NCBI RefSeq assembly: GCF_009727055.1
Contig: NC_052349.1
Coordinates: forward strand, 95,197,084-95,261,083
Origin: Benincasa hispida
Taxonomy: Eukaryota; Streptophyta; Magnoliopsida; Cucurbitales; Cucurbitaceae
DNA: 64,000 nt
Direction of reading: 5' to 3'
Below the pieces are notes generated by a model that saw nothing but the letters and a program-made list of their open reading frames with translations, did not search any database and was not told where the DNA came from. The stretch's first letter is position 1. Each line of letters begins with the position of its first letter. The position numbers were made by a program, and so were the translations under genes. Positions 35,316 through 48,309 of the stretch are shown here, in pieces.

Positions 35316-36860
35316 TATGGGCCCATAAGGTCCCCTTGCTAGCTCACTAAGGGTAAAAATAAGAATGAATTAATTTTGGATTAATTTGAATTGTTCAAAT
35401 TAAATAAGCAAGTTAATTGTATAAGTTATACAATTAACATAATGTATAAATATATATTATAATATAAAGTTAATCTTGAATGAGATTCAAAATTATACTT
35501 TATATGAGAGATATGAATATTTAAATAAGATTCAAATATTATTTGTATGAATGAGATTGATATTATTTCTATAAGTTATATGAGAGAATAATATATTTGA
35601 ATAAGTTTCAAATATTAAATAATATAAATGAGATTTGTATGATAACTATAGGTTAAATTTAATATGAATGGGATTCATAACAAAATATAGGTTAAGTTTA
35701 ATGTAAATAAGATTCATATTAAATAGTACATAAAAGGAAATACATTTGAACTATGAAGCATTGACACAGATGTAGATACAAGATACAGATACGATAGGAT
35801 ACGAAGATACGCCAATTTAAAAAAAACTAGGATACTGATATATTGAATATACATTTTTTTTTCTTAAAAAAAATATAGAATATAGATAATTTTAGTATAC
35901 AAGCTAATGAAAATAGTATAAAATACAATATAAACATTGAAATAAAATACGAAAAGTAACATCTGAGATGTTGATGAAGTAAAATGGTCAATAAAATGTG
36001 ATACAAAAGTGACTCATATTGATCAGAGAAGAAAAAGAAGATTAGAGGAAGAAGTATGAAGATAAATGAAGAACTTCTTCATTGAATTGTTGAAGATATT
36101 CTAGTAGGTTATATTTTGATGGACTTTATGAAGGCTCAAATATAAAGATGAAGATTAGATGATTCTAGAGTTTGGTCTTTTATTTTTTTCTTCTAGTTTT
36201 GGACTCAAGTAGTGAGTTTTTTAAATAGACTGCCTAGTTTTAGATTGAAAAAAATTAGAAGAGTTGCTTATTTTTTTTTTCTTTTTAAAAAAGGCAAGCA
36301 TAAATATAGATACGTTAAATCGCATGTTAGATACGTATCCGGGAAGTATCTGGAAGTATTGGTATCTGATACGTGTCTGATACGGATTCTTTGCCTCACA
36401 TGCATTTGAATAGGATTCAAATGTGACATTAATTAAATATATAATATTTAAGTAATTGATATTAATTAATTAGATTAATTAATGTGTATTTAATTTAATT
36501 AAATAAAATAGGATATAATTTAATGTTAAATTAAATATTAATGTTAACTCCCTAGCCGTTAACAAAGGAGTTAACGTGGAGTTGAGGGGAGTTATCTCCC
36601 CTCACATGAATTCTTCATCGGTGAACAAGTTCTGTCATGCTAAAACACAGAAGAAGTGGGTTCTTTTGTAGATGAATTTCACTCACCTTTTTCTAAAAAA
36701 AAAAAAAAAAAACCTCCCTCTCACCAATTAACTTCCCTTACCAAAATCAAGGAGCTAACACATCTTTGATTCTTATTCCGAATAATAGCAAGAAAGGACT
36801 AGTAGTGGTGTCTTGCCGTACATTAAGTTCGAGGGAGAAGTCTGTGTAGAGCAAGGACGA
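35316..36860 (+). repeat. Partial family T LTR, + orientation, lacking its first kilobase
   Basis: It begins in GCTAGCTCACTAAGGGTA and TTTTGGATTAATTTGAATTG, which correspond to 28210-28265 of the 27177 copy. It then shows the same AT-rich body. It abuts the oppositely oriented LTR ending at 35309. A DNA transposon (35751-36402) is inserted in it. Confidence 0.65.
35751..36402. mobile_element. Non-autonomous DNA transposon with 8-bp TSD (hAT-like)
   Basis: It is flanked by perfect CATTTGAA at 35743-35750 and 36403-36410. The ends CTATGAAGCA and TGCCTCACATG are weakly inverted. Both sub-terminal regions are rich in GATACG/CGTATC words. The 652-bp interior is non-coding. Confidence 0.7.
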
Positions 36861-39059
36861 AAATATCGTTATCGATGTAAATATCGGTAACTCATATTTA
36901 CGGATATATCGATGGATATTCTGGAAAAAATCATTGATATCATGAAAATTTATAAAAATATTGTAAATTCTTTAGTGAAATTTTAGAACAAACTAATCTA
37001 AGTAATAAACTATGTCGAGCATACAAATCAATAATTAGATACCAAATATGATTAGCAATGGAGTAATAGATAATAGTGAAGACCGAAAAATGATTATGAA
37101 CTGAATATTTTATTAATAAAGTCTAGGTCATATAAATATAATGTCAAATACAAGATTCAAAATTTATTATATAAGTGAAAATATGTCATCCATGAGTATC
37201 AAGATCGACCGCAATGTTACCAATAGAAGGATTCTTTGGATCAAACCATGTTCTATCGAAAAATATATTAGAAGTTATAAGATTAAAAAAGTTTGTATTT
37301 TATTATAAATAGTAAAATCAAATTTCAATTAAAAAAAAAGTTGAAAATAATAAAGAGAAAAAAAAGTCAAAAGGTTGAGAGAGGATTGAGATTATAGTCT
37401 AAAGACAGAAAACAAACAATAAAATACAAATTATGGGAAAAGTATTATAGTAAGAGAGTTGAAAGAAAATAGATAAAGGGAGAGATGATAGTTGTAAATA
37501 ATGGAGAGAGTGAAACTATAAATTATATATAAAAAATAGAAATTATATAATAATTAAAAAAAAAAAGTTAGTGCGTGCAGAAGAAAAAATACGGAGAGAT
37601 TAAAAAGGAAAATAATTAAGAGAAGAGAGAGAAAACAGTCTGGGACAAAAATACTAAACAAAACTAAAAATCTCAAACCAGCAGAGTCAAACTTGCACAC
37701 GACGATTTACAGTGAAAGCGATGTTACTCTTCGGCTTCTCTGTCGATACTTCAATTTTAGCAATATTCTGTTGAAATATCGCGATTTTTTCATCCTTGAT
37801 GCAGAAGAGTTCGTGGCTGTTTGTGAATTACCGAGAAGAATTACTTGAAGATGGTTTTCAAGGATTAGTTCTACTAATACATTCTTCAATGTAAAAGCAT
37901 GCTCATAAACTTTATGTTTATCCTATATATTGAATGTTTCTTTGTTTTTTTCTACGATTTCGAAAACGAATTTCGATTCTACATGCGTTCATACGCTTTC
38001 GTTGAGGAATTCGATTCCTTCACTTAAAACATCTTGTGATACCTTGGTTTAGTCTCCTTCGATTTAGATGTAGTATTTTGATACATTCTTTAATTGCTTA
38101 GCTTGCTATGTTTAGATATCCCTAATGTTTTTGTTTTGTGCAATGATGGATCAAGTTGAGTCTTAAGACCATTTATTCTTTGATTGTCCTTTTTATTGGA
38201 ATATTTTGGAGGATGTGTTCTTGTGAGAGGTGGATGCTCTATATGATCTCTTAGTAAGGCACAAAGCTTGAGTGGATTTGTCATTTGTCAATCGTCTAGT
38301 GAATAGCTAGGTATACTAGTATCATCTACTATATTTTGGAGGAACCGTAACTTTTGAGTCCATAGTACTATGCTCTTTAAATGATTTTTCTGATTGTTCG
38401 GTCAGACATGTTCCTCTATATTTAGATGATTCTCATGTAGGTTCTTTCTATGAGATATATTTTTCTTGAGGCATCGTATTTTGAAGTCTTTGTCGTTGCT
38501 GAGTTTATATTGTTTGTCTTATTTTAGAACCATAATGATTGCGTTGTATTTGTGCTTCGACTTCATGCTATGAGATCTTTTTCTTTATTATAATTCAATA
38601 TTTTGTAAAAGAAAAATCGAAATATCGAATACAAAATCAATATTTTATTCTGATTATCCCTAATAGATCTTGTTGGGCGTGTGAATACTCAATATTCCAG
38701 TTGGTTTTTTGCATTATTCCTAACTTGGGTATAGATTTGAAAATATAATCTAAATTTTGCTATATTTGTAAATTCTTTGACATTGTATTATATCTACAAA
38801 TACTTTAAGTCTGATAAATTTTGCAACTACTCATCTGTAATTAAATTTTGAACCAAGTGTTCCATGAAATTGATTTATAAGAGTACAGAAAGACAATGTT
38901 GAAGTCTTAAATTAACAAATAAATATTTTATCTTTTTTGAATGATTTAAAATTTATTATTGGTAATATTTGACCAAATTTGTTATTTTTGTTGACATTTT
39001 CCATTTTTATATTGACGTTTTCATAATATAATGAAAATGTAAACTACCTTAATTTTTTT
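36861..39059. other. No gene recognised; ATATCG-rich repeat segments
   Basis: The part near 36865-36930 and again near 37755-37790 and 38610-38650 is rich in ATATCG/CGATAT words (AAAATATCG, GGATATATCGATGG, GAAATATCGCG). It probably belongs to a dispersed element I cannot name. The short frames here resemble no family I know. Confidence 0.4.
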
Positions 39060-39470
39060 TAACAAAATACTAAAAGAGCATGAGATCAGTAAGTATACTG
39101 GGATATCTCAACTAGGTTGACACACTTGTAACACTCTTACTATACCTCGAATCCAAAAATGATGCGTTCGTTAAAAAAAAGTTTTGTACAAGAGAACTAG
39201 AAAGGAGTTCAAAAACAAAAGAGATGGGATACACATAAAGACCAGAGAAAAGTCTTTCAGTGAGAAGCTATTAAAGATTCATCATAACTATTAAAGGGGG
39301 AGAATTTTTACACCACAAAGCATCTTATGTAATAATATCATCCCACATGTAGGGGTGTGGGGCTTCTAGACATTTGAAAAATTCTTTTCTTGCTCATTCC
39401 ATAAGCACCATAAAGCGCACCAATGATATTGCTCCATAAAATCTTTGTTTTGTTATTTTGAGGGATGTGT
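39060..39470 (-). pseudogene. Possible LINE (non-LTR) 3' fragment
   Basis: Minus-strand frames give an ALWCLWNEQEKNFS-like segment near 39440-39370, reminiscent of the W-x-x-W-x-E-R-N block after the RT zinc-finger domain in plant LINEs. A T-rich, TTGTATTTT-like 3' tail follows. The match is short and broken by stops, so this is tentative. Confidence 0.3.
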
Positions 39471-39472
39471 AG

Positions 39473-41201
39473 TGATAATTGGTAGAAATGTCAGTTATTA
39501 TAAGTCTTTTATTTAGAATTATGAAGGCTAGCAAGTAGAAAATACGGTGATAATACTTAGAATTTGTGAAAAATTGAGTTTTGCGTCGATCAGCACCTAA
39601 GTCCTCACTAACCCCAATATTATGCGTTATTCCATGTCAAAGTGTCCATTTTTGTAGCTATCACAGGAATCAAACGCATGTGCTGGAAATAGGCAATCGC
39701 AAAATCAAACGCATGCGCTGAAGCCATGCGACTGCAAAGAAAGTCGTATTCGGTGAAGCCGAGCTATATGAACACATGCGGTGATCGCATACATTCATCA
39801 CAGGGATGTTGTGGGTATCCATTGCATAAGTTCATCGCATAGATGTTGAGGCTATCGATCGAATGCATTCATCGCTTGGAGATTGCGGCCACGGAGTAAT
39901 AACCATAATAGAAGGGTGATCGCAAGATGGGTGGAATGCGTTGATACTTAGTTGAATTAAGCTCGAACGCATACTTTGGAAGTATCAACAAGGTAAGATG
40001 ATGTGACATTGCCCATACCGCGACAAAGGCAGCAGTAAGACATAACACAATCATGATTGCTATCGGTGTTTAAACTCTATAAATAGCCCCTTGGACCTTC
40101 ATTTCAAGGCATCCGAGTTTCTGCCTTAAGGCAGATGCTTGCGGTCACAGATAAGAGCATGAGCGAGATTTTCTTCGAGGATTCTTCACTTCCACAACCC
40201 ATTCCGAGTGACGACCGGGGCTTTCGCCAAAGATAGAGCTCGAGAGAGATGTCTCCACCATTCATCCATGGCACCACCAGCAGTCTTGGCGCATAACCTT
40301 ACATTTCCCTTCCGATCTTCATATTGTATTACATTTTGGGCTTAACATACTTACTTTTTGTAATCAATGCATCTATAAATTCCTTCAACGCCATCTTCTT
40401 CATCTTCTTTATCTTTATCATTATTTACCTTCATCGTTCATTTATCAAAGGCGATCGCATACTCAATCGTGTAGCCTAGAGATAGGACGCATGTAGCAAC
40501 CCACTGAGAGGTGTGCATTGTGCGAGTATAGTGAGTTAATCTTCTTTGCTTGGTGAGAGGCTGTAGCAACGCTTGTCGATGGGCTGTTGCAATGCTTGTC
40601 TATAAGTTAATTAGCTGCATCTAATTGCTTGAGAAGGTAAGAGGTGGAACACACTAAAGCAAAGTATGCATTGTTCCTAGAGATAGGCACGGTCTTATGC
40701 TTGACGCAACCATGCACTATAGAGATATAGTCATGCGGCTGACCACTGAGTGGTGTGTGATACGTTAATGTGACGAGCTGGGATTACTCAAGCGATTTAA
40801 GATAATAAACATTAATATGCTTTAATAGTTGTTACATATCTACTAATTCTCATTGCACGTCTACCATTGCTCAATCTATTTAGTTAGGAGTAGGAGTAGT
40901 GTGTAATCTATTAACTTCTTCTTTTTACTTTTATTCATCACCTCAAATGCATTGCTTCACAAGCATTATTAAGTTACAAGTCCCTATGTTCGACCTCGGA
41001 TCACCCGAGAAACTTGCGTTCTCGTTATACTTGGCGAGAATTGGCGAGAAGGCAAGAAAACTTGTGATAGGAACACATGGATATTGCATACTAGACTAAC
41101 GCATACTTTCCATTCCAACGCATGACCTCCAATGCATGGGTACAAAAGCATAGCATAAGACAGGCAATACACATAATTGCGTTCACAAATTCTCGTCGAC
41201 A
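39473..41201 (+). repeat. 5' LTR of LARD2
   Basis: TG...CA, 1729 bp, with TATA box CTATAAATAG at 40077-40086. It is followed by the primer site after six bases. Confidence 0.85.
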
Positions 41202-42711
41202 AGTTTTTGGTGCCGTTTCCGGGGACTTGGCAGCTAATAGTTTGTTAAGTTTTATGTTTTTGCAGGCACCCTTTTAGTCGTGGGCGTATTGTAGCTTGTG
41301 CGACCAAGTTACAAACAATATTTGAAGTGCAGGCGATACGTCGAAAGTCAATTTTGACCTCGAGATAGAAAGGCTATCTGTCGCATGAGCTGAAAGCAGT
41401 CTTAAGTGCATGTCAGCCAACAAGCGTCCAACAATTACTGGAAGCTCCAATGGTCAGGACAACGAGTTCCTTGATCTAAGCAGTTGTGATCAATCTCCTG
41501 CATGGAAGACTCCTTGCGGTGGTTTCACTCCAATTTCTCTAGGGATGTCTTCTACCCTATCTTTACTTTGCTTTCCTAGTTAACCTTAGTTTATTTATTT
41601 GAATATTTTCATTTTGGATTCACGACTGCTTTCTTGATGAATGTGAATTAGCTCTTCTTAGGTGCGTTAATAATTTCACTCGGTGCGATGGTTCAGAAGA
41701 AGAATATTCCCCATCATTCAACGCATGGCTATTTCGCCGCATGAATCCTAAGTATTGACGAAATTGATATTCTACTCATAGGTCCTTTCTTGTTATCTTT
41801 TATGCATTATCCCTTTGAAATTCCTCTTTGCCTGCTTGCTTTCTTATGCATTGATAAACCAGCATCCATGATACTTATAATTATAACTCACTACGTCCTC
41901 TAACTAAAAGTTGCATAGCTCACCCCACTTTAGTATCCTCTTCAAAATTTGACAGTCTAAGTTTGATTATGTGTAAACCTCTACTCAAACATTTGTTACT
42001 GCATTCCTGTTGAGTTTGTTTTTAGCTTTGCGGTGAGAGCGCTGCCAATCTCTAAGTTTGGGGGTGGTAGCGGTCCCATGGAAATTCGTTCACTACATTG
42101 CGATTCTTCAAAAAAAAAAAAAAAAGGGAATAAAAACTCCACTACCAGTGCAATGGGGAAACCCATGCTGATAAGAGTTAAGTTGTGAAAGGAACTTACC
42201 CAAGGTTGGATGTCCGCATGACACCCGTGGGGGCAAGCCAAAACGAAAATAAGTCGGCAGGATCAACGCATAAGTGCAAATCCTATGTTTGGTGCAAAAT
42301 TAAGCCAAGACAAGAGTTGAGTTGAATATGGCATGCAACCGAAGTGGCTGTCTACATGACACACGTGGGGGCAAGCCAAAACGAAGAGTGTAACCAGGTT
42401 CAATGCCACATTCTAATAAAAAAATCGCATAGCTTTGAATTGTTTCACGAACACATTCTTAAAAGCTAAACGCAAAGTTGCAGGGAATGAGTAGAAAGTT
42501 TTTTGAGTAGAGGCTTGCTGGATTTAAACTTAGAAAATATCTCTTTGAAGAAGTAGCCAAAGTTGTGGAGAACGTTGCTGCCAAGGTTAGAGGTATGGGT
42601 GAAATATATTGTGAAAATATGGTCATCACAAAGGAAAGCTAGAGGATAAATTTTGAATTTCCTAAGTATAAGGCATGCTTGAGGACAAGCATGATTCTAT
42701 GTTTGGGGGTG

Positions 42712-44312
42712 TGATAACTGGCAGAAAAGCCAGTTATTATAAGCCTTTTATTTAGAATTATGAGGGCTAACAAGTAGAAAATGTGGTGATAATACTTAGA
42801 ATTTGTGAAAAATTTAGTTTTGCATCGATCAGCACCTAAGTCCTCACTAATCCCAATATTATGCGTTATTCCATGTCAAAGTGTCCATTTTTGTAGCTAC
42901 GCAGGAATCAAACGCATGTGCTGGAAATAGGCAATCGCAAAATCAAATGCATGCGCTGAAGCTAGGCGACCGCAAAGACAGACGCATTCGGTGAAGCTGA
43001 GCTATCGCATAGACGAACGCATGCGGTGATCGTATACATTCATCACAGGGATGTTGCGGGTATCCATCGCATAAGTTCATCGCATAGATGTTGAGGCTAT
43101 CGATCGAATGTGTTCATCTCTTAGAGATTGCGGCCACAGAGTAATAACCATAATAGAAGGGCGATCGCAAGATGGGTGGAATGTGTTGATACTTCAGTTG
43201 AATTAAGCTCGAACGCATACTTTGGGAGTATCAACAAGATAAAATGATGTGACATTGCCCATACCGCGACAAAGGCAGCAGTAAGACATAACGTAATCAT
43301 GATTGCTGTCGACGTTTAAACTCTATAAATAATCCCTTGGACCTTTATTTCAAGGCATACGAGCTTCTGTCTTAAGGAAGATACTTGCAGTCACATATGA
43401 GAGCATGAGCGAGATTTTCTTCGAGGATTCTTCACCTCCACAACCCATTCCGAGTGACGACCGGAGCTTTCGTCGGAGATAGAGCTCGAGAGAGACGTCT
43501 CCACCATTCATCCATGCCACCACCAGCATCCTTGGCATATAGCCTTACATTTCTCTTCTGATCTCTGTATTGTATTACATTTTAGGCTTAAGATACTTAC
43601 ATTTTATAATAAATGCATCTATAAATTCCTTCAACGCCATCTTCTTCATCTTCTTTATCTTTATCATTGTTTACCTTCATCGTTTATTTATCAAAGGCGA
43701 TCGCATACTCAATTATGTAGCCTAGAGATAGGACGCATGTAGCAACCCACCGAGAGGTGTGCATTGTGCGAGTATATTCTTCTTTGCTTGGTGAGAAGCT
43801 ATAGCAACGCTTGTGGATGGGCTATTGCAATGTTTGTCTATAAGTTAATTAGTCGCATCTAATTGCCTGAGAAGGTAAGAGGTGGAATGCACTAAAGCAA
43901 AGTATGCATTGTTTCTAGAGATAGGCATGGTCTTATGCTCGATGCAACCATGCACTATAGAGATATAGTCATGCAGCTGACCACCGAGAGGTGTGCAATG
44001 CATTAGTGTGAAGAGCTGGGATTACTCAAGCAATTTAGGATAATAAACATTAATATGCATTAACAGTTGTTGCATATCTACCAATTCTCATCGCAAGTCT
44101 ACCATTGCTCAATCTGTTTAGTTAGGAGTAAGAGTAGTGTGTAATCCATTAACTTCTTCTTTTTACTTTTATTCATCGCCTCAAACGCATTACTTCACAA
44201 GAATTATTGAGTTACAAGTCCCTGTGTTCGACCTTGGATCACCCGAGAAACTTGCGTTCTCCTTATACTTTGCGAGAAGGCAAGAAAACTTGTGATAGGA
44301 ATGCAGGGTCAT
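42712..44312 (+). repeat. 3' LTR of LARD2 (3' end truncated)
   Basis: Collinear with 39473-41201, including a TATA-like CTATAAATAA at 43323-43332. The match ends around GATAGGAATGCAGGGTCAT. Confidence 0.8.
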
Positions 44313-45282
44313 ATAGAATGCATACTTAACCTAGGATCTTCATTGCATGCGATCATCTTGTCTTATGTTGCGTCCATCACCCTTTAGAGCTACTTGAGAG
44401 AGAGTCTAAAGAAAGAACCTAAGACTTGAGAGAGTTAGGTTAGAATCTAGACTTGAGAAAGCAAGATTAGATCTGCATAAGCAAGTGATAGAGACTTACA
44501 GATAAGCTCTGTTTGCCAACATGCATCGCATGCACCCTAGAGATAGGTTATGGTAGTATGCGGTCACCTTGTGTATGTGTGTTTCATTCATCATCGCATA
44601 GACAAGAATAAAGGCTTAGATGTATGTCCTATAGACATCATCACATATATCGCATGCGTTCTAAAACTAGAAGCCGTAGCATTTGCATTGAGAGATGACT
44701 TGCCGTTGTATATATGTAGCATGATCGCATAACATGGATGCAATCCTAGGAAGTGGTAGCTAAATCCCTTCTCAACCCGTTCCACCGCATACTCATCGCA
44801 TCTTTCGTATTATTAACTCTTTTCTCAAATCCGCTGCATAGATTTTATACCTTAAACAACAAACCAACCAATGCATTGTTTTATTTGTTACTGCAAAGTA
44901 ATCGAACTACCATCGCATACTATTTCCTTAGTCCCTGTGTTCGACCCTGGGCTTACCAGGCAACTCAGTAGGATTTATACTTGGATCTTGCTGAGAAAAC
45001 TTGCATGCACAACACCTCTTCCACCATCGCATTCTACACCATTATTTCATCGCATTAAACAACGCATCAGTTTTTTGTGTCGTTGTCGGGGACTACGACA
45101 ATACATTGTGCTAACGGTAATTTTTTGCTTTTCTTTGCAGCTTTCAATCTCTGGCGAATTACGGCCCAGAGATTGAAAGGACGTTCCAACGAAGATTGAG
45201 AAACAACCACCGACAATAACAAGATAGAACTCCAAGAATGGTGGAATAATCGAAAGAAAGGGTCGCAAAGACAAATAATATA

Positions 45283-48170
45283 ATGGCTAACCCCATCCTC
45301 CTGGCGAATGACCGCAATAGACCCATTCGGGACTATGTGTCGCCCAACCTATATGATTTCTCCCCAGGAATCATGAGGCCAGCTTTGGATGGATCGAGGT
45401 TTGAAATAAAATCGGTTATGTTGCAGATGATTCAAACGGCCAGACAGTTTGGTGGAAGGCGTGGCAAGGATCTGCACGCCCATCTCTGGAGTTTTATTGA
45501 AATCTGCAACACTTTTGTGTTCTCAAATATCTCTATTGAGGAGGTTCGACTAACGTTGTTCCCATTTTCCTTATGTGATCAAGCAAGAAAATGGGCTTAT
45601 TCTTTCGAACCAGGGGAGATAACATCGTGGGAACAAGTAGTGGAGAAGTTCATGAAGAAGTACTTCCCTCCAACAGAGAACGCATGAAGGAGGAAGTTAA
45701 TTATGAATTTTGAACAGGAAATTGACGAATCGCTCAGTGACGCCTAAGCGAGGTTTAAGAGGCTGGTAAGAGATTGCCTGCATAACGGCTTACCAGATTG
45801 CTTACTGATGGCTTCATGTTACAAGATGCTGGGGTCAAGGCTGGCTGTGAAAATTGTGCAAAGACGTGGAATGCGGCGGCAAGTCTTATGAACAGATTAG
45901 AAAGAGAAAGACAAAGAATATAACAATGCAAGTTCTCAATTTCATTGAAGCTACAAATGTTGTTCCGCTCTTCTCTTGGCATACACCTTTCAGTCATCGA
46001 CCGTGCTCCCACATGTCTGTGGTGAAACAGAGACTAACGTAATGAACGCAAGGTTGCTTCCATGTCTGGAAGTACTACTCGCGTTAGTTAATGTATTCTT
46101 CTGACCTTCTCTCGATAGGTCGGAATGGCATCTTCACTTCTGCTCTCACAGGTGAAGATACCGTCTAGCATGCCTTAGCTAAACACATTTTATATCTTTA
46201 ACACAGATTAAGTACTTGGTTAATTCATATTGCTTATCAGGGAATTAAGAAGACATCATGAAGAAAGTGATTGATGGGTGAACGGAAATAGACAGAAAAT
46301 GGTAAATGAAAGCTATCAAAACATTTAATATGTCTATTAAGTGTTTGATACATGGTGTGAATGAAAAGAGAATGAGAAAGTGAAATACAATGATGAAAGA
46401 GATAGAACAGATACAAACAAGTGCCAATGTCTTGGCACTGATTCGATAGAGATCTGCTTGCCGGATAGGATGTATTTGATGGTAGGAAGAGCTTCCCTCT
46501 CAGGCTTGCTCCACCGATAGCAGGGATCTTTGCACAAAGCTTTCAATCCGGTGTTTGGCAGATTAGATCTAAGATTCACCTCTCGGCCTTATCTCGTCTT
46601 CTTCCCAGATTTCTTCTCTTAAGCACTCAGCTCAACCTTTTCTCTCAACAGTTTTGCATCATTTACCCCATATCCTGTAGCATACTTTTCTCTGAAATCT
46701 ATGGGGTATTTATAGGTACAGGTCTTTGACTTCGGCCTTGTGGTCCCCACTGATGGTTATGGTAATTCCGAAGATGGAGGGATATTATTCCTTCTGTTAT
46801 GCAATCAGACCGTCAATTCTGCACAACCGTTAGTTGTACACGTGTCTCAATCCTCTGCTTTTGCGTTGCTCAACTGCATCTTTCGATCATAGATTCGCAT
46901 GCGGTGTTGTTTTTATTACCGCATGCAGTTGCACACAGCTCTGGATCGACTGTCGCATTGCGCCGTCATTGCGGTATTCGTCTCTTCATTGTTGACTGAT
47001 GGGCGCAATGTGATAGAGATGCATTGATCAGTTTCTCGTGAGCCTTGAGTGCAAGCGGTGACTTGGTCTCCTGCAAAACAGAGTAAAATTTGGCTTGTCT
47101 TCCATCTTTATGGTGTTAGTGAGTGTAATTGCAAACATTTATAATTATTGTAATACTAGGCTAATTTTCATACAATCGACGCATATTTACTAAATTTTGG
47201 CCGCAATATCTAGATAAGGTGGCATAAATAACTTGTATTTCTATAAGTTATCACTTACAGATGGAGATTTTCTACCATGGATTGAACCCTGCATCATAGA
47301 CGGCTGCCAACGTGGCACAGCTGGTGGTCTGCTCGATAAGACATATGACGAGGCAAAAAATATACTTGATCGCATTTCCAAAAATCATGAGGACTGAAGA
47401 GAAAGCGATCAACGATTGAGGATCAAAGACAGTGACGCAAATAATTGGGCCATCGCATCCATACAAAATCAAATGAACACGATGATGAGTTTGATACAAG
47501 ACATCATAATCAATAGCATGGGAACACAAAAAGGGCAGGTCAACGCAATCACTCAAAGGACCACGAGTTGTGTCATCTGTGGAGAAGCACATCCGATTGA
47601 AGAATGCCCAAGGAATCTGCAGTCAATATGCTTCATAAAAAATAACCCTTTCTTTGATACGTACAACCCTGGGTGGAGAAACCACCTTAACTTCGCGTGG
47701 AAGAATCAACAGCAAAATTTCAACCTATGGCGCAAAAAGAAGGGCCACCCGGATTTTTCCTACGAACAAATGGTCAAACGCAAAATTAAGCCAGCAGTTC
47801 ACAGGCACTGCAATCTTCATCTTTAAAGAGCTTACTGAAGCAGTATATTGAGAAGAATGAATCAGTGCTTCAGAATCAAGCGACGTCCATCTACAATCTT
47901 GAAATTCAAATGGGGCAGATTGCGGGCGAACTTAAAAGTAGACTGCAAAGAGCGTTGTAGAGCTCAACTGAGCTCCCTCGTAACTCTGGGGGTACAGGAA
48001 AGGAACAATGCCTAGCAGTCTCCTTGCTAAGCAAAAAAATGACAGCGGAAGAAAGGGAAGAGCCCACCAGGACCAACCCAAATGCGGTGACAACCGAGGA
48101 CCCATTGACATATGATTCAGAAGAGCCCGAGAAGATGAACCCAAAAGTTGCGTCCATATGTAGATGCATT
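45283..48170 (+). pseudogene. Gag of the + strand Athila-like element, interrupted by a solo LTR
   Basis: The first part, 45283-45805, starts MANPILLANDRNRPIRDY and carries the gag core (DLHAHLWSFIEI, VRLTLFPFSLCDQARKWAYS, EQVVEKFMKKYFPP). An in-frame TGA follows at about 45685. The coding sequence resumes at 47254 after the inserted LTR. It includes the knuckle CVICGEAHPIEEC (CX2CX3HX4C) and YNPGWRNHLNFAWKNQQQN near 47570-47715. Further stops follow. The insertion point is fixed by perfect CTTAC repeats. Confidence 0.82.
45806..47253 (-). repeat. Solo LTR inserted in gag, perfect 5-bp TSD
   Basis: Flanked by CTTAC at 45801-45805 and 47254-47258. On the minus strand it begins TGATAACTTATAGAAATACA and ends ACATGAAGCCATCA. 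TATA box on the minus strand at 46716-46708. It is homologous to the first 1.4 kb of the LTR at 56437-58230 but stops about 350 bp earlier. Confidence 0.87.
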
Positions 48171-48309
48171 AGATTTCTATTTCTTTAATCATATTATTCA
48201 ACATTTCTCAATGTGAATGCCGCATATGCTTCTATTTCTAGGGTACATGCGTTGGTTACAAAAAGTAGTGAAACACAAGTATTTTTATCTCTAAATCTAC
48301 TGTGCGTTC

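Larger units (their letters stand above)
39473..44312 (+). mobile_element. LARD2: non-coding LTR element related to LARD1
   Basis: 5' LTR 39473-41201, primer site TGGTGCCGTTTCCGGGGA at 41208-41225, non-coding interior, polypurine tract GTTTGGGGGTG at 42701-42711, and 3' LTR from 42712. The interior is homologous to 29715-31217 of LARD1. The 3' LTR stops matching at about 44312, where another element's LTR takes over, so its last 100-150 bp are lost and no target duplication can be read. Confidence 0.82.
44313..48309 (+). mobile_element. Truncated Athila-like gag-only element, + strand
   Basis: The LTR tail ends at 45069 (AACGCATCA) and is followed by the primer-like TGTGTCGTTGTCGGGGA (45076-45092) and a gag frame from 45283. 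The LTR tail and gag are homologous to the minus-strand element at 48310-56436. No pol follows the gag. Sequence continues to 48309, where the neighbouring LTR starts. The 5' boundary with LARD2 is blurred. Confidence 0.65.

Noticed and set aside
44871..45176. 101-residue + strand ORF before the gag start
   Set aside because: It crosses the LTR end and primer site of the + strand element, so it is a chance frame.
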